DNA of 13,545 nucleotides from an uncultured Alphaproteobacteria bacterium (lineage in GTDB: Bacteria; Pseudomonadota; Alphaproteobacteria; Minwuiales; Minwuiaceae). Shown here in pieces: positions 1 to 6,985 of the stretch. Positions within the stretch are counted from its first letter, which is position 1; every line of letters begins with the position of its first letter. Made by a program: the position numbers and the translations under genes. Location of the stretch: NCBI GenBank assembly GCA_913064755.1, contig CAJYBQ010000037.1:1-13545 (forward strand). Direction: 5' to 3'. Under the pieces are notes generated by a model. It did not search any database. It was given only the letters and a program-made list of their open reading frames with translations, and had not been told where the DNA came from.

Positions 1-398
1 CCTGGCTTTCCATGACCGCGGTCGTTGCCGGGGTGCCGATGGGTGCCAGCCATGCCATTGGCCACATTCTCGGCGGCACCTGTGACGTGCCACATGGCTA
101 TACCAGCTGCATCATGCTGCCGACCGTGCTGCGCTGGAACGCGGAAGAGGACATGCACCGCGAACGCCAGAAGATCATTGCGGAAGCATTCGGCAAGCCC
201 GGTGAGCCGGCCGGTGACGTGGTACATGAATTCATCGACGGCCTCGGGCTGCCGCGCAGCCTGAGCGCGGTCTGTGTGGGGCCCGACAACTACCACCTTG
301 TGGCGAAGAACAGACTGCAGGACCGCCGGCTGCACACGAATCCGCGCAAGGTAAACGGGATCGACGACATCCTGACCCTGCTGAACATGGCGGCGTGA
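1..398 (+). CDS. Iron-containing alcohol dehydrogenase, C-terminal part (5' end outside window)
   Basis: The frame is open from the left edge (first full codon at base 3) to a TGA at 396-398, so only about 131 C-terminal residues are visible. The segment has the group III, iron-dependent dehydrogenase signature: a His at bases 51-53, a second His four residues later, and a third in a Pro-His-Gly at 93-95. The 14-residue spacing between first and third His is the spacing of two metal ligands in family members such as FucO. It is followed by the conserved hydrophobic stretch ending in ...LPTVLRWN. The family oxidises alcohols or reduces aldehydes and maleylacetate with NAD(P)(H) in the cytoplasm. 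The N-terminal Rossmann part that would hint at the substrate is missing, so alcohol dehydrogenase and maleylacetate reductase cannot be separated. The next gene, a MarR regulator, starts 99 bp downstream on the same strand. Confidence 0.9.
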   Translation, partial: WLSMTAVVAGVPMGASHAIGHILGGTCDVPHGYTSCIMLPTVLRWNAEEDMHRERQKIIAEAFGKPGEPAGDVVHEFIDGLGLPRSLSAVCVGPDNYHLVAKNRLQDRRLHTNPRKVNGIDDILTLLNMAA

Positions 399-421
399 CG
401 CCACGCCGTACACCGTTTCGG

Positions 422-435
422 GCGCCGGGGGGCGC
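422..435 (+). other. Short GC hairpin downstream of the dehydrogenase gene
   Basis: GCGCC (422-426) and GGCGC (431-435) form a perfect 5 bp stem around a GGGG loop, 24 bp after the dehydrogenase stop. No T-run follows, so it is at best a weak or factor-dependent terminator, and it may be chance in GC-rich DNA. Confidence 0.25.
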
Positions 436-452
436 AAGATGGTCATTCATGC

Positions 453-472
453 GTATGATACAGGTCCCATAC
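453..472. promoter_or_regulatory. Possible operator/-10 region of the MarR gene
   Basis: GTATGATAC (453-461) is palindromic around a central G, and GTATG (453-457) recurs inverted as CATAC (468-472). The sequence is AT-richer than its surroundings. TATGAT at 454-459 matches five of six bases of a sigma-70 -10 box, but there is no convincing -35 element 16-18 bp upstream. It lies 25 bp before the MarR start codon, where autorepressing MarR proteins usually bind. The operator role is inference. Confidence 0.3.
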
Positions 473-497
473 AGTCAGGAATCGGACCCATTCAGCC

Positions 498-935
498 ATG
501 TCGGATGACGACCCCCACAACAGGAACCTCGAATTCCTGATCACCGAAGTCGCGCGGCTGATCACGCGGGAATACGATCGCCGGGTCAGGGACCTGAACC
601 TGACCCGGTCCCAGTGGCGGGTGCTGGTCTACCTGATCCGGTCCGACGGCGTGAACCAGACCGAACTCGCCGAACTGCTGGACATCGGCAAGGTCGCCCT
701 GGGGGACTTGCTCGACCGGCTGGAATCCAAGGGCTGGGTCGAACGTCGCCCGGACCTGCAGGATCGCCGGGCCAAGCGTGTCTACCTGACGGACGAGGTC
801 CGGCCGCTGATCATCGAGATGACCGAGCGCGCACGGGTCATGCACAGGCAATTGACCAGGGGCATGGCAAAGGAAGACCAGGAAAGGTTCGTCGCGATGC
901 TGCAGGACGCCAAGGCCAACCTGGCAGCAGGCTGA
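498..935 (+). CDS. MarR-family transcriptional regulator
   Basis: The 145-residue product has the size and layout of a MarR dimer-forming winged-helix repressor: an N-terminal dimerisation helix (about 10-32), a winged helix-turn-helix (about 34-105) with recognition-helix region LDIGKVALGDLLDRLESKGW, and C-terminal dimerisation helices (105-142). The wing carries the family signature Asp-Leu-Gln-Asp-Arg-Arg (86-91) followed by Lys-Arg-Val-Tyr-Leu-Thr. Such proteins typically bind short palindromes and are released by small phenolic or other ligands. The start at 498 fits the usual N-terminal length, but the purine-rich AGGAA upstream is about 16 bases away, so the ribosome site is poor. Its target is unknown; candidates are itself (see the palindrome at 453-472) and the dehydrogenase just upstream. 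It converges with the membrane-protein gene ending at 970. Confidence 0.92.
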   Translation: MSDDDPHNRNLEFLITEVARLITREYDRRVRDLNLTRSQWRVLVYLIRSDGVNQTELAELLDIGKVALGDLLDRLESKGWVERRPDLQDRRAKRVYLTDEVRPLIIEMTERARVMHRQLTRGMAKEDQERFVAMLQDAKANLAAG

Positions 936-945
936 CGCGCGTGGC

Positions 946-964
946 ACCGGGAACGCGTCCCGGT
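946..964. terminator. Hairpin between convergent genes, possible bidirectional terminator
   Basis: ACCGGGA (946-952) and TCCCGGT (958-964) form a perfect 7 bp stem around an ACGCG loop. It sits inside the 34 bp between the stop codons of the MarR gene (+) and the YqaA-like gene (-). There is no T-run on either strand, so it is not a canonical intrinsic terminator, but the placement fits a shared 3' end. Confidence 0.5.
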
Positions 965-969
965 CCGCC

Positions 970-1551
970 TCAGAAAACGAAACGGATCGCGATGAAGCCG
1001 CCGATGAGGCAGACCACGAACAGGATGAACAGCGGCCCGAGATACCTCTCGATGAACCGCCTGATCGGCTCCCCGAAATACCAGAGCAGCGTCGCCACGA
1101 CGAAGAACCTCAACCCCCGTGCCGCAACGCTGGCGATCACGAAGGTCAGCAGGTCCAGCCGCGTCACGCCGCTGGCGATGGTGATGACCTTGTAGGGGAA
1201 GGGGGTCACGCCGAAGACGAATACGGCCCAGCCACCGTGTTCCTGGTACCCGATGCTGAACTTCGCGAATGCCTCGGCATAGCCGTAGAAATCGATCAAT
1301 GGCTCGGCAAACTGGTCGAACAGGAACACGCCGATCGCGTAGCCCGCCAGGCCGCCGAGCACGGAACAGATCGTGGCGATCAGCGCCAGTCGGAAGGCGC
1401 GCTGACGGTCGGCGAGAATCATCGGGATCAGCATGACGTCCGGCGGAATCGGAAAGATGCTGCTTTCGACAAAGCTGATCAAACCCAGGGCGGGTGCGGC
1501 GCGGCGATGACCGGCAAGGCCAAGTGTCCAGTCGTAAAGCCGTCGCAGCAT
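970..1551 (-). CDS. YqaA/DedA-like inner-membrane protein (VTT domain)
   Basis: The product is a 193-residue polytopic membrane protein with hydrophobic segments near residues 22-46, 54-80, 107-127, 133-157 and 171-192. It shows the VTT (SNARE-associated, DedA-like) hallmarks: Glu29 in FVESSIFPIPPD (27-38) in the re-entrant loop, and GVTPFPYKVITIASG (114-128) in the second one, followed by an Arg-containing helix. Members of the wider family act in lipid flipping and membrane homeostasis; the YqaA branch itself has no firm function. I chose ATG 1551 because the protein then begins MLRRLYDW, as I recall for alphaproteobacterial homologues. A longer frame reaches ATG 1581 and GTG 1596 but adds unconserved-looking residues. 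The ribosome site is weak at all three (GAGGG about 12 bases before 1551). The DinB-like gene is divergent from it. Confidence 0.85.
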   Translation of the reverse strand: MLRRLYDWTLGLAGHRRAAPALGLISFVESSIFPIPPDVMLIPMILADRQRAFRLALIATICSVLGGLAGYAIGVFLFDQFAEPLIDFYGYAEAFAKFSIGYQEHGGWAVFVFGVTPFPYKVITIASGVTRLDLLTFVIASVAARGLRFFVVATLLWYFGEPIRRFIERYLGPLFILFVVCLIGGFIAIRFVF

Positions 1552-1703
1552 CTGGTCTCGAGCCCTCGCGTCACAGGTCATCTCGGTGGTTGGCACCGCA
1601 GCGGCGGGAGAATGGCGTCAGCATCACCGAAAGTCCATCATGCCATTGCCATCAGATGCTTCGGCGCTATCTCGAATGCATCTGGAACAGGAGGGGAACA
1701 AGG

Positions 1704-2204
1704 ATGTTCAAGCCCTATTTCGCACGCTTCGCTGCCTATAACGCCTGGGCCAACGGGTTGATCTACGACGCAACGGCAGAAGTCTCCGCCGACCAGTTCA
1801 CCGGTGATGCAGGCGCATTCTTCGGGTCCCTGTCGGGTACCCTGAACCACATGATCGTCGCGGATCGCATCTGGCTGCGTCGCTTGCGCGGTGACGGGCC
1901 GGAGGAAACCCGCCTCGACAGGAAGATCACCGACGACCTGGCGGAATTGCGCGCGGCGCGCCGGGTGGAGGATGACCGGATCATCGACTACGTCGAAGCC
2001 CGCGAGGAGGCGGATTTCCTCGCCGACATCAGTTACCGCAACACGTCGGGTGAGCCCTTCACCCAGTCCCTCGATGCGGTCATGGGCCATTTCTTCAATC
2101 ACCAGACCCACCATCGCGGACAGGCGCATGCGATCCTGACCCGGCTGACCGGAACGGCACCGAGCATCGACCTGCTCTACTACATGCGTGATCTCGATGC
2201 CTGA
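1704..2204 (+). CDS. DinB-family (DUF664-like) metal-binding four-helix protein
   Basis: The 166-residue product fits a DinB/YfiT-type four-helix bundle. The expected three-His metal site is visible: His49 in LNHMIVADRIWLRR and the pair His133/His137 in FNHQTHHRGQAHA, the standard HxxxH of this fold. The N-terminus (FARFAAYNAWANG) is also typical of the family. Members include thiol-dependent S-transferases and damage-inducible proteins of unknown role, so the substrate cannot be given. ATG 1704 is chosen because GAGGGG (1691-1696) precedes it by 7 bases; the frame extends upstream to 1494, but that part overlaps the divergent YqaA-like gene and is not protein-like. It converges with the acyl-CoA ligase gene, 71 bp apart. 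Confidence 0.9.
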   Translation: MFKPYFARFAAYNAWANGLIYDATAEVSADQFTGDAGAFFGSLSGTLNHMIVADRIWLRRLRGDGPEETRLDRKITDDLAELRAARRVEDDRIIDYVEAREEADFLADISYRNTSGEPFTQSLDAVMGHFFNHQTHHRGQAHAILTRLTGTAPSIDLLYYMRDLDA

Positions 2205-2221
2205 TCACGAACAGGGACAAT

Positions 2222-2269
2222 GGCCTGGGCCTGGGCCGCGGATAGCGATCGGGATGTGGCGCGCGCGCC
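2222..2269. repeat. GC-rich repeat and palindrome between convergent genes
   Basis: The gap between the DinB-like stop and the ligase stop holds two and a half tandem copies of GGCCTG (from about 2222) and a perfect 12 bp palindrome GGCGCGCGCGCC at 2258-2269. No T-run follows on either strand. These may contribute to termination or may just reflect GC bias. Confidence 0.3.
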
Positions 2270-2275
2270 TCGCAC

Positions 2276-3820
2276 TCAGATCTGGCGACCGGCCTCCTCC
2301 CAGTAGGGCGCGCGAAGCTTGCGCTTGAAGATCTTGCCCGAATCCTCTCGCGGCAGGTCGCGGGCGAAGACGATCTCCTTCGGCACCTTGAAGCGTGCCA
2401 GGTGGCCGGCGACATAGCTGCGCACATCGGATTCCGTGATGCTGCTTTCGGCCAGTTCCACGTGCGCGGACAGGGACTCGCCGAATTCCTCGTCCGGTAT
2501 TCCGAACACGGCGCAATCCTTGATGCCGGGCATGCCGATCAGCACGGCCTCGATCTCGGCGGGATAGATGTTCACACCGCCGGAGATGACCATGTCCTTC
2601 TTGCGGTCGCAGAGGAACAGGAACCCTTCGTCGTCCAGGTAGCCGACATCACCACAGGTGATCAGGTGATCCAGACCGGCCTCGGCCCGTTTCTCCGGAT
2701 TCTTGTTGTAGGTGAAATCGGGCCACGAATTCGCCCGCATGTAGATCTCGCCGATCTCGTTCGGACCCAGCGGCTGCTTGTTGTCGTCGACGACACGGAC
2801 TTCCGCGCCGGGCACCGGACGCCCGACCGTGCCCGGTTTCCGCAATGCCTCTTCCGACGTATGGAAGAAGACGGCCCCGGTCTCGGTCCCGCCGTAGTAT
2901 TCGTTGATCACCGGTCCCCACCATTCGATCATCCGCCGCTTGACGTCGGGCGGGCAGGGCGCGGCGGCATGGACGACGAACCTCAGCGACGACAGGTCAT
3001 AGCGGTTGCGCACGTCCTCGGGCAGCTTCAGCAGCCGCACGAACATGGTTGGAACCATGTGGATGTGGGTCAGCCGCTCCTTCTCGATCAGCGCCAGCAG
3101 TTCCTCCGCATCGAAGCGGGGCTGCAGCACCACCAGGCCGCAGCATCGCGCCGCGAAGAGCCCGTAGGCATTGGGGGCGGAGTGGTACATCGGGCCGGTG
3201 ACGACGGTACGGATCGACGGATCGACACTGACGCCGAACACGTGGGTGAACGTCTGGTACTGCTTTTCCAGCTGCTCCGCGGTCACGGGCTCCCGCCGGA
3301 CGCCTTTCGGATTCCCCGTGGTGCCGGAGGTGTAGATCATGTTGCCGCGGGTGGTGAGCGGTTCGCTGGTCATCGGTGATCGGGATTCGAGCCAGGCATT
3401 CCAGTCCGTCCGGTCTGCTGGCACCAGGGCTTCTTCGGCCGCGATGCGATAGGCCTCCATGACCTCCACCGGTGTCGGAACGACCAGTACCGCGCAGCCT
3501 TCCGGAACGGCGGAAGCCACGCCGGGCAGCAGGTCGGCATGGATGACCAGCGCGCGCGCGTCGCAATCGTCCAGGATGTAGCCGACCTCCTCCGCCGTGC
3601 CGTGCCAGTTGATCGGCACCGCGTAGGCACCGGCCATCGTGGCGCCCATCGAAGCCTCGAAGAATGCAAAGTCGTTGCGCAGCAGCAGACAGACAGCATC
3701 GTCCGGCCCCACGCCAAGTTCCCGGAAACCGCCTGCGGCCTTCGCCACCCGCGCATTCAGCGTATCGCGATCCATCTCGCGATCACCGGAACGTATGTAT
3801 CCCTGATCCACAGCCAGCAT
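2276..3820 (-). CDS. AMP-forming acyl-CoA synthetase/ligase
   Basis: The 514-residue product is a complete ANL-superfamily enzyme that activates a carboxylic acid with ATP and joins it to CoA. Visible core motifs: P-loop YTSGTTGNPKGV (163-174), YYGGTETG (308-315), TCGDVGYLDDEGF (388-400), the hinge DRKKDMVISGGVNIYPAEIE (405-424), and catalytic Lys496 in SGKIFKRK near the C-terminus. The section MYHSAP (211-216), HMVPTMFVRLLKLP (254-267) and HAAAPCP (284-290) with the following WWGP resembles the BaiB/FadD-type branch that acts on medium/long-chain, steroid or bile acids; the true substrate is unknown. GGGGAGG directly abuts ATG 3820 with no spacer, whereas GTG at 3811 (three codons in) would have a 9-base spacer and may be the real start. 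It follows dapB on the same strand after 235 bp, so it probably has its own promoter. Confidence 0.9.
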   Translation of the reverse strand: MLAVDQGYIRSGDREMDRDTLNARVAKAAGGFRELGVGPDDAVCLLLRNDFAFFEASMGATMAGAYAVPINWHGTAEEVGYILDDCDARALVIHADLLPGVASAVPEGCAVLVVPTPVEVMEAYRIAAEEALVPADRTDWNAWLESRSPMTSEPLTTRGNMIYTSGTTGNPKGVRREPVTAEQLEKQYQTFTHVFGVSVDPSIRTVVTGPMYHSAPNAYGLFAARCCGLVVLQPRFDAEELLALIEKERLTHIHMVPTMFVRLLKLPEDVRNRYDLSSLRFVVHAAAPCPPDVKRRMIEWWGPVINEYYGGTETGAVFFHTSEEALRKPGTVGRPVPGAEVRVVDDNKQPLGPNEIGEIYMRANSWPDFTYNKNPEKRAEAGLDHLITCGDVGYLDDEGFLFLCDRKKDMVISGGVNIYPAEIEAVLIGMPGIKDCAVFGIPDEEFGESLSAHVELAESSITESDVRSYVAGHLARFKVPKEIVFARDLPREDSGKIFKRKLRAPYWEEAGRQI

Positions 3821-4055
3821 CCTCCCCAGTCTGTTGTGCCGGGGTGATTGTCGGACGCCTGCGCGCCGATGTGAAGGGTGGACGACAAGGAAATCGGCGC
3901 TATCGGCCGGTATCTGCCTTCGGCATGGTCAGGGAAGACTGGCACCGGGCTGTGCCTGCCGACGCGCGGGCGCAAGATCGCCGCCGCCGCGTCACACCAG
4001 GTGGCCGATGCCAAGCCCCGGAGGGGTGACGACCGGTGCAGGCGAGCCGCCGGTT
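3821..4055. other. 235 bp intergenic region between dapB and the ligase
   Basis: No credible gene on either strand. It must carry the dapB 3' end and probably the ligase promoter (minus strand), but I could not find a convincing -35/-10 pair. A small inverted repeat, GGCAC (3941-3945) and GTGCC (3952-3956), is the only structure seen. Confidence 0.5.
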
Positions 4056-4856
4056 TCAGCGCATGCCCAGGACGTCGATCATGTCATGGCGACCCGGCTT
4101 CTGCCCCGCGCACCACATGGCCGCACGGACGGCCCCGGCGGCGAAGATGGCCCGGTCATTGGCGATGTGGCTGATGACGACACGTTCGTTGTCGCTGGCA
4201 AACACGACGGAGTGTTCGCCGACGACGTTGCCGCCGCGCATGGCGGCATAGCCGATCTCGCCCTTCTGCCGTTCTCCCGTGATGCCGTGACGCCCGCCGA
4301 CGGCGACGGCATCGTGGTCCTGTCCCCGTCCTTCGGCGGCGGCCTTGCCCAGCATGAGCGCGGTGCCGGAGGGCGCATCGACCTTCCAGCGGTGATGCAT
4401 TTCCATCACCTCCACGTCCCAGTCGATGCCCAGCGACGCGGCGACCTGTGCCGTGATCTGGACCAGCAGGTTGACGCCAAGCGACATGTTGCCGGCCTGC
4501 ACGATCGCCACCTTCTCTGCCGCCTTGTCGACCGCCGCCTGCTGGTCGGCATCCATGCCGGTCGTGCCGATCACCATTGCCGTGCCGTGCCGGGCGGCAT
4601 GCCCGGCATTGGCGACCGTGGCGGCGGGTACCGTGAAATCGATCAGCACATCGGCGGCGGCAAAGACCACGTCCGGATCGTCGCTGATGGCGATACCCAG
4701 CGGCGCGAGACCTATCAGGCTGCCGAGGTCGGTGCCGATATCGGGTGATCCCGCACGCTCTAGGCCACCCGCTATCTCGGCCCCGTCGGTGCCATTGACC
4801 TCCGTCAGCAACATGCGGCCCATCCGGCCTGCGGCCCCTGCAATGGCAATCTTCAT
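4056..4856 (-). CDS. dapB: 4-hydroxy-tetrahydrodipicolinate reductase
   Basis: DapB reduces 4-hydroxy-tetrahydrodipicolinate with NAD(P)H in the diaminopimelate/lysine pathway, in the cytoplasm. At 266 residues it has the usual length. The N-terminal dinucleotide site GAAGRMGR (7-14) opens a Rossmann fold; FTVP (74-77) and GTTG (97-100) are the cofactor and substrate loop motifs. The catalytic block EMHHRWKVDAPSGTA (152-166) carries His154/His155 and Lys158, the catalytic pair expected being the first His and the Lys, followed by the substrate-binding Gly-Thr. The domain closes with GEIGYAAMRGGNVVGEH. GGGAG about 10 bases upstream supports ATG 4856. The gene starts 28 bp after the stop of the upstream PLP enzyme on the same strand, so the two are probably co-transcribed; no other lysine gene is in view. 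Confidence 0.97.
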   Translation of the reverse strand: MKIAIAGAAGRMGRMLLTEVNGTDGAEIAGGLERAGSPDIGTDLGSLIGLAPLGIAISDDPDVVFAAADVLIDFTVPAATVANAGHAARHGTAMVIGTTGMDADQQAAVDKAAEKVAIVQAGNMSLGVNLLVQITAQVAASLGIDWDVEVMEMHHRWKVDAPSGTALMLGKAAAEGRGQDHDAVAVGGRHGITGERQKGEIGYAAMRGGNVVGEHSVVFASDNERVVISHIANDRAIFAAGAVRAAMWCAGQKPGRHDMIDVLGMR

Positions 4857-4884
4857 CGTTCCGTTCTCCCTCGGGATCGCTGGC

Positions 4885-6033
4885 TCAGAGCAGCCGTGTC
4901 AGGGCGTCGATCAGCCGTTCGGTGTCCGTGTCGGTGTTGTAGAGATGCGGTGTGACCCGCATGGAGTCTCCGCGCTGGCTGACATGAACCTGCCCTGCGG
5001 CCAGCCGCTGCACCAGTCCCTCCGGCGCGCCGCCCGGAAACCGCAGGCCGAGGAAATGCGGCGCGCGGGCGCTGTCGGGTGGTGCCAGCAGGCCGATCGC
5101 CGCGGCACGGCTGGCGATGTCCGCGGTGCGCGCGCCCAGTGTTTCCGAGATGGCCACCGGCGTCCAGTCGAGCAGATGCTGCATGGCCTGGATCGCCCCC
5201 GGCATCAGCGCGAAGTTCGACCGCTCCCCCATGTCGTAGCGGCGCGCGCCGGGCTGCATGCCGTCGGCATAGTCGAGCAGGCGGGCAAAGTTCTCCGAAC
5301 CGGCCCGGGTGATCCAGCCCTGTTCCAGCGGCCGCCCCGCCTGCCACTTCGGCGCCACGTACATGAAGCCGATGGAATAGGGGCCGAGCATCCACTTGTA
5401 ACAGGCACTGACCATGAAGTCGGGTTGCACATCCGGCACGGAGAACGGCATGGCGCCGAGCGATTGCGTCAGGTCCAGCACCAGCGCCGCGCCCACGGAC
5501 CGCAGTTTCGCGCCCACGGCAACCAGGTCGATCAGGCTGCCGTCGGTCCAGTGATTGTGGGGCAGGGCGGCCATGGCTGTCCGGTCGTTGATGGCGTCCA
5601 GGATGATCCGCGTCCAGTCACCGTCCTGCCCCTTGTTCAGGGTACGCAGGGTGGCACCGGTGCTGTCGGCCAGTTCGCGCCAGCTGTAGACGTTGGACGG
5701 GAACTGCTCCGCCAGGACCAGGATTTCCTGACCCTTCGCGACGGGCACATTGGCGGCGGCGCTGGCAATGCCGTAGCTGGCGGAAGGCACGATGGCGATG
5801 TCACCCGCATCCGCACCGATCAGGCGGGCGAACAGGCCACGCGCCGCCTCGCTGTCGCTGAAGAAATCCTGCGGCGTGATCGTCCAGGGCTGCGCCTTGC
5901 GTGACATGCCCGCCACGCCCGCGTCGATCACCGGCTTCATCAGGGGCGACATGTAGGCACAGTTGAGGTAGGCGATATCGTCCGGCATATCGAACAGATG
6001 ACGTTGCGAGGCAATCATGACAAAGCGGTCCAT
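4885..6033 (-). CDS. Class V aminotransferase-fold PLP-dependent enzyme
   Basis: About 382 residues with fold-type I, class V features. The N-terminus has AYLNCAYMSPL (21-31). The cofactor phosphate-binding SASYGIA is at 84-90. Asp187 and Gln190 in LVLDLTQSLGA contact the PLP ring, and Lys213 in SACYKWMLGPYSIGF is the expected Schiff-base lysine. The family covers cysteine desulfurases, kynureninases, isopenicillin N epimerases and amino-sugar or alanine transaminases. No catalytic cysteine loop typical of IscS/SufS is evident, so the reaction is unassigned. The frame continues upstream to 6939, but that extension opposes the TPR gene and is not protein-like. ATG 6033 and ATG 6018 are both possible; neither has a Shine-Dalgarno sequence. 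dapB follows after 28 bp. An unusual point is the near-overlap with the divergent TPR gene. Confidence 0.85.
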   Translation of the reverse strand: MDRFVMIASQRHLFDMPDDIAYLNCAYMSPLMKPVIDAGVAGMSRKAQPWTITPQDFFSDSEAARGLFARLIGADAGDIAIVPSASYGIASAAANVPVAKGQEILVLAEQFPSNVYSWRELADSTGATLRTLNKGQDGDWTRIILDAINDRTAMAALPHNHWTDGSLIDLVAVGAKLRSVGAALVLDLTQSLGAMPFSVPDVQPDFMVSACYKWMLGPYSIGFMYVAPKWQAGRPLEQGWITRAGSENFARLLDYADGMQPGARRYDMGERSNFALMPGAIQAMQHLLDWTPVAISETLGARTADIASRAAAIGLLAPPDSARAPHFLGLRFPGGAPEGLVQRLAAGQVHVSQRGDSMRVTPHLYNTDTDTERLIDALTRLL

Positions 6034-6050
6034 GGCAGAATGTGGCGGCA

Positions 6051-6078
6051 CTTGAACCCCGGTTCGGTGATGCGTCAA
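6051..6078 (-). promoter_or_regulatory. Candidate sigma-70 promoter for the PLP enzyme
   Basis: On the minus strand TTGACG (6078-6073) matches five of six -35 bases; 16 bp further lies TTCAAG (6056-6051), a weak -10 with three matches. Initiation would fall near 6044, giving a leader of about 10 bases to ATG 6033 or about 25 to ATG 6018. The -35 box lies inside the first codons of the divergent TPR gene. Motif quality alone makes this tentative. Confidence 0.3.
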
Positions 6079-6822
6079 GGGCTGTTGCCCCTGCTCGGAT
6101 GCCTGCTGCTGGCCGTCGCGACGGCGCGGGCCGCAGTCCCCGACGTCGATACCTACGCCGACTGCCTGGCGGCGGTGGAACGCGATCCCCACACCGGGCT
6201 GACGGCGGCGCTTCAATGGCGTGACCTGGGTGGCGGCACCTCCGCCGAGCATTGCGCGGCCCTTGCATTGTCCGCCACCGGCAACGGTCGGCTGGCCGCG
6301 GTCCGCATGCAGGAACTGGCAGAGAAGTTCGGCGTCGGCAGTCCCGACATGGCCGCCGAGATCATGGGGCAGGCGGCAGCGCTCTGGGTACTGGCGCGCG
6401 AGGATGAACTGGCCCTGAAGGCGCTGGACCGGGCACTGGTCTGGCGCGGCAACAGTTCGCTGCTGCACCTGGACCGCGCGCACGTCCTGGCCGGGCTGCG
6501 GCGCTTCGGGGAGGCGCGGGCGGCTGTCGAGCTTGTCCTGAGCATCGACGAACTCTCGGCCGAGGCCTATGCGCTCCGCGCCATGATCAACCGCCATGAT
6601 GGCAACAGGGCAGGGGCAGACAGCGACATCGCCAACGCCCTCGCCCTGCAACCCGACCAGCCGCACGCCCTGATAGAACGGGCACGGGCGCAGGCAGCGG
6701 CGGGGGAACTGGAAGGTGCCCGTGCCGACCTGCTGGCCGTGATCAATCGCGATGCGGAAGCGCCGGAGGCGGAGGATGCACGGCGGCTTCTGGAGGAACT
6801 GGACGTGTCGGGCAGGGACTGA
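6070..6822 (+). CDS. Exported tetratricopeptide-repeat protein
   Basis: With ATG 6070 the product has 250 residues. It begins with a classical Sec signal peptide: Arg2, a hydrophobic core around 4-17, and cleavage likely after ATARA (17-21). Cys11 follows LLG but lies in the middle of the hydrophobic core, so a lipoprotein is less likely. The mature part has two cysteines (32 and 62) that could pair in the periplasm. Alpha-helical TPR-like repeats run from about residue 93 to 243; the clearest are around 129-160, 163-195 and 197-229, with Ala/Gly/Leu at repeat positions and ...ALALQPDQPHALIERARA. TPRs mediate protein contacts; the partner is unknown. Longer starts exist at 6040 and 5998, but they would put charged and polar residues before the signal peptide and intrude on the divergent gene. 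No clear ribosome site is seen. lepA follows after 163 bp. Confidence 0.8.
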   Translation: MRQGLLPLLGCLLLAVATARAAVPDVDTYADCLAAVERDPHTGLTAALQWRDLGGGTSAEHCAALALSATGNGRLAAVRMQELAEKFGVGSPDMAAEIMGQAAALWVLAREDELALKALDRALVWRGNSSLLHLDRAHVLAGLRRFGEARAAVELVLSIDELSAEAYALRAMINRHDGNRAGADSDIANALALQPDQPHALIERARAQAAAGELEGARADLLAVINRDAEAPEAEDARRLLEELDVSGRD

Positions 6823-6947
6823 CCGGCTGACGGCGACTGTCCATGAACACGCGATCCCGGTTGCGGATTTGGTCCCCGGACACGCCCTTCCGCGATCCCC
6901 CAGCCACGCCCATGGCAAGATCAATCGACGCCGCTGCAACAGCGGGC

Positions 6948-6977
6948 TTGCAAGGGCAGGCGGGCAGACCTAATACT
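6948..6977 (+). promoter_or_regulatory. Candidate sigma-70 promoter immediately upstream of lepA
   Basis: TTGCAA (6948-6953, four of six -35 matches) is followed after 18 bp by AATACT (6972-6977, four of six -10 matches); read as TAATAC the spacer is 17. Only eight bases separate the -10 box from the lepA ATG at 6986, so transcription would begin at or within a base or two of the start codon. No Shine-Dalgarno sequence is present in that space. Confidence 0.45.
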
Positions 6978-6985
6978 CCGCCGCC

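Noticed and set aside
1494..1703. N-terminal extension of the DinB-like protein
   Set aside because: The extension overlaps the start of the divergent YqaA-like gene and is not similar to any DinB N-terminus; ATG 1704 has a good ribosome site.
2402..3379. A 325-codon plus-strand open frame opposite the acyl-CoA ligase
   Set aside because: Antisense shadow of a gene whose motifs are complete on the minus strand; no ribosome site or domain.
3941..3956. GGCAC/GTGCC inverted repeat as a dapB terminator
   Set aside because: A five-base stem with no T-run, about 100 bp beyond the dapB stop, is well within chance in GC-rich sequence.
4426..5904. A 492-codon plus-strand open frame opposite dapB and the PLP enzyme
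   Set aside because: It crosses two real minus-strand genes and their gap, and its translation has no recognisable fold.
6034..6939. A continuous minus-strand reading frame extending the PLP enzyme upstream by about 300 codons
   Set aside because: It is antisense to the TPR gene throughout, lacks any recognisable domain, is rich in His/Gln/Arg as expected from the opposite strand of a GC-rich gene, and would bury the typical start of the class V fold. It is a shadow, not a fusion protein.
6823..6985. Possible small gene or RNA between the TPR gene and lepA
   Set aside because: The only plus-strand frames here run into lepA out of frame; no tRNA-like fold or strong hairpin was seen. The only supported element is the lepA promoter candidate.
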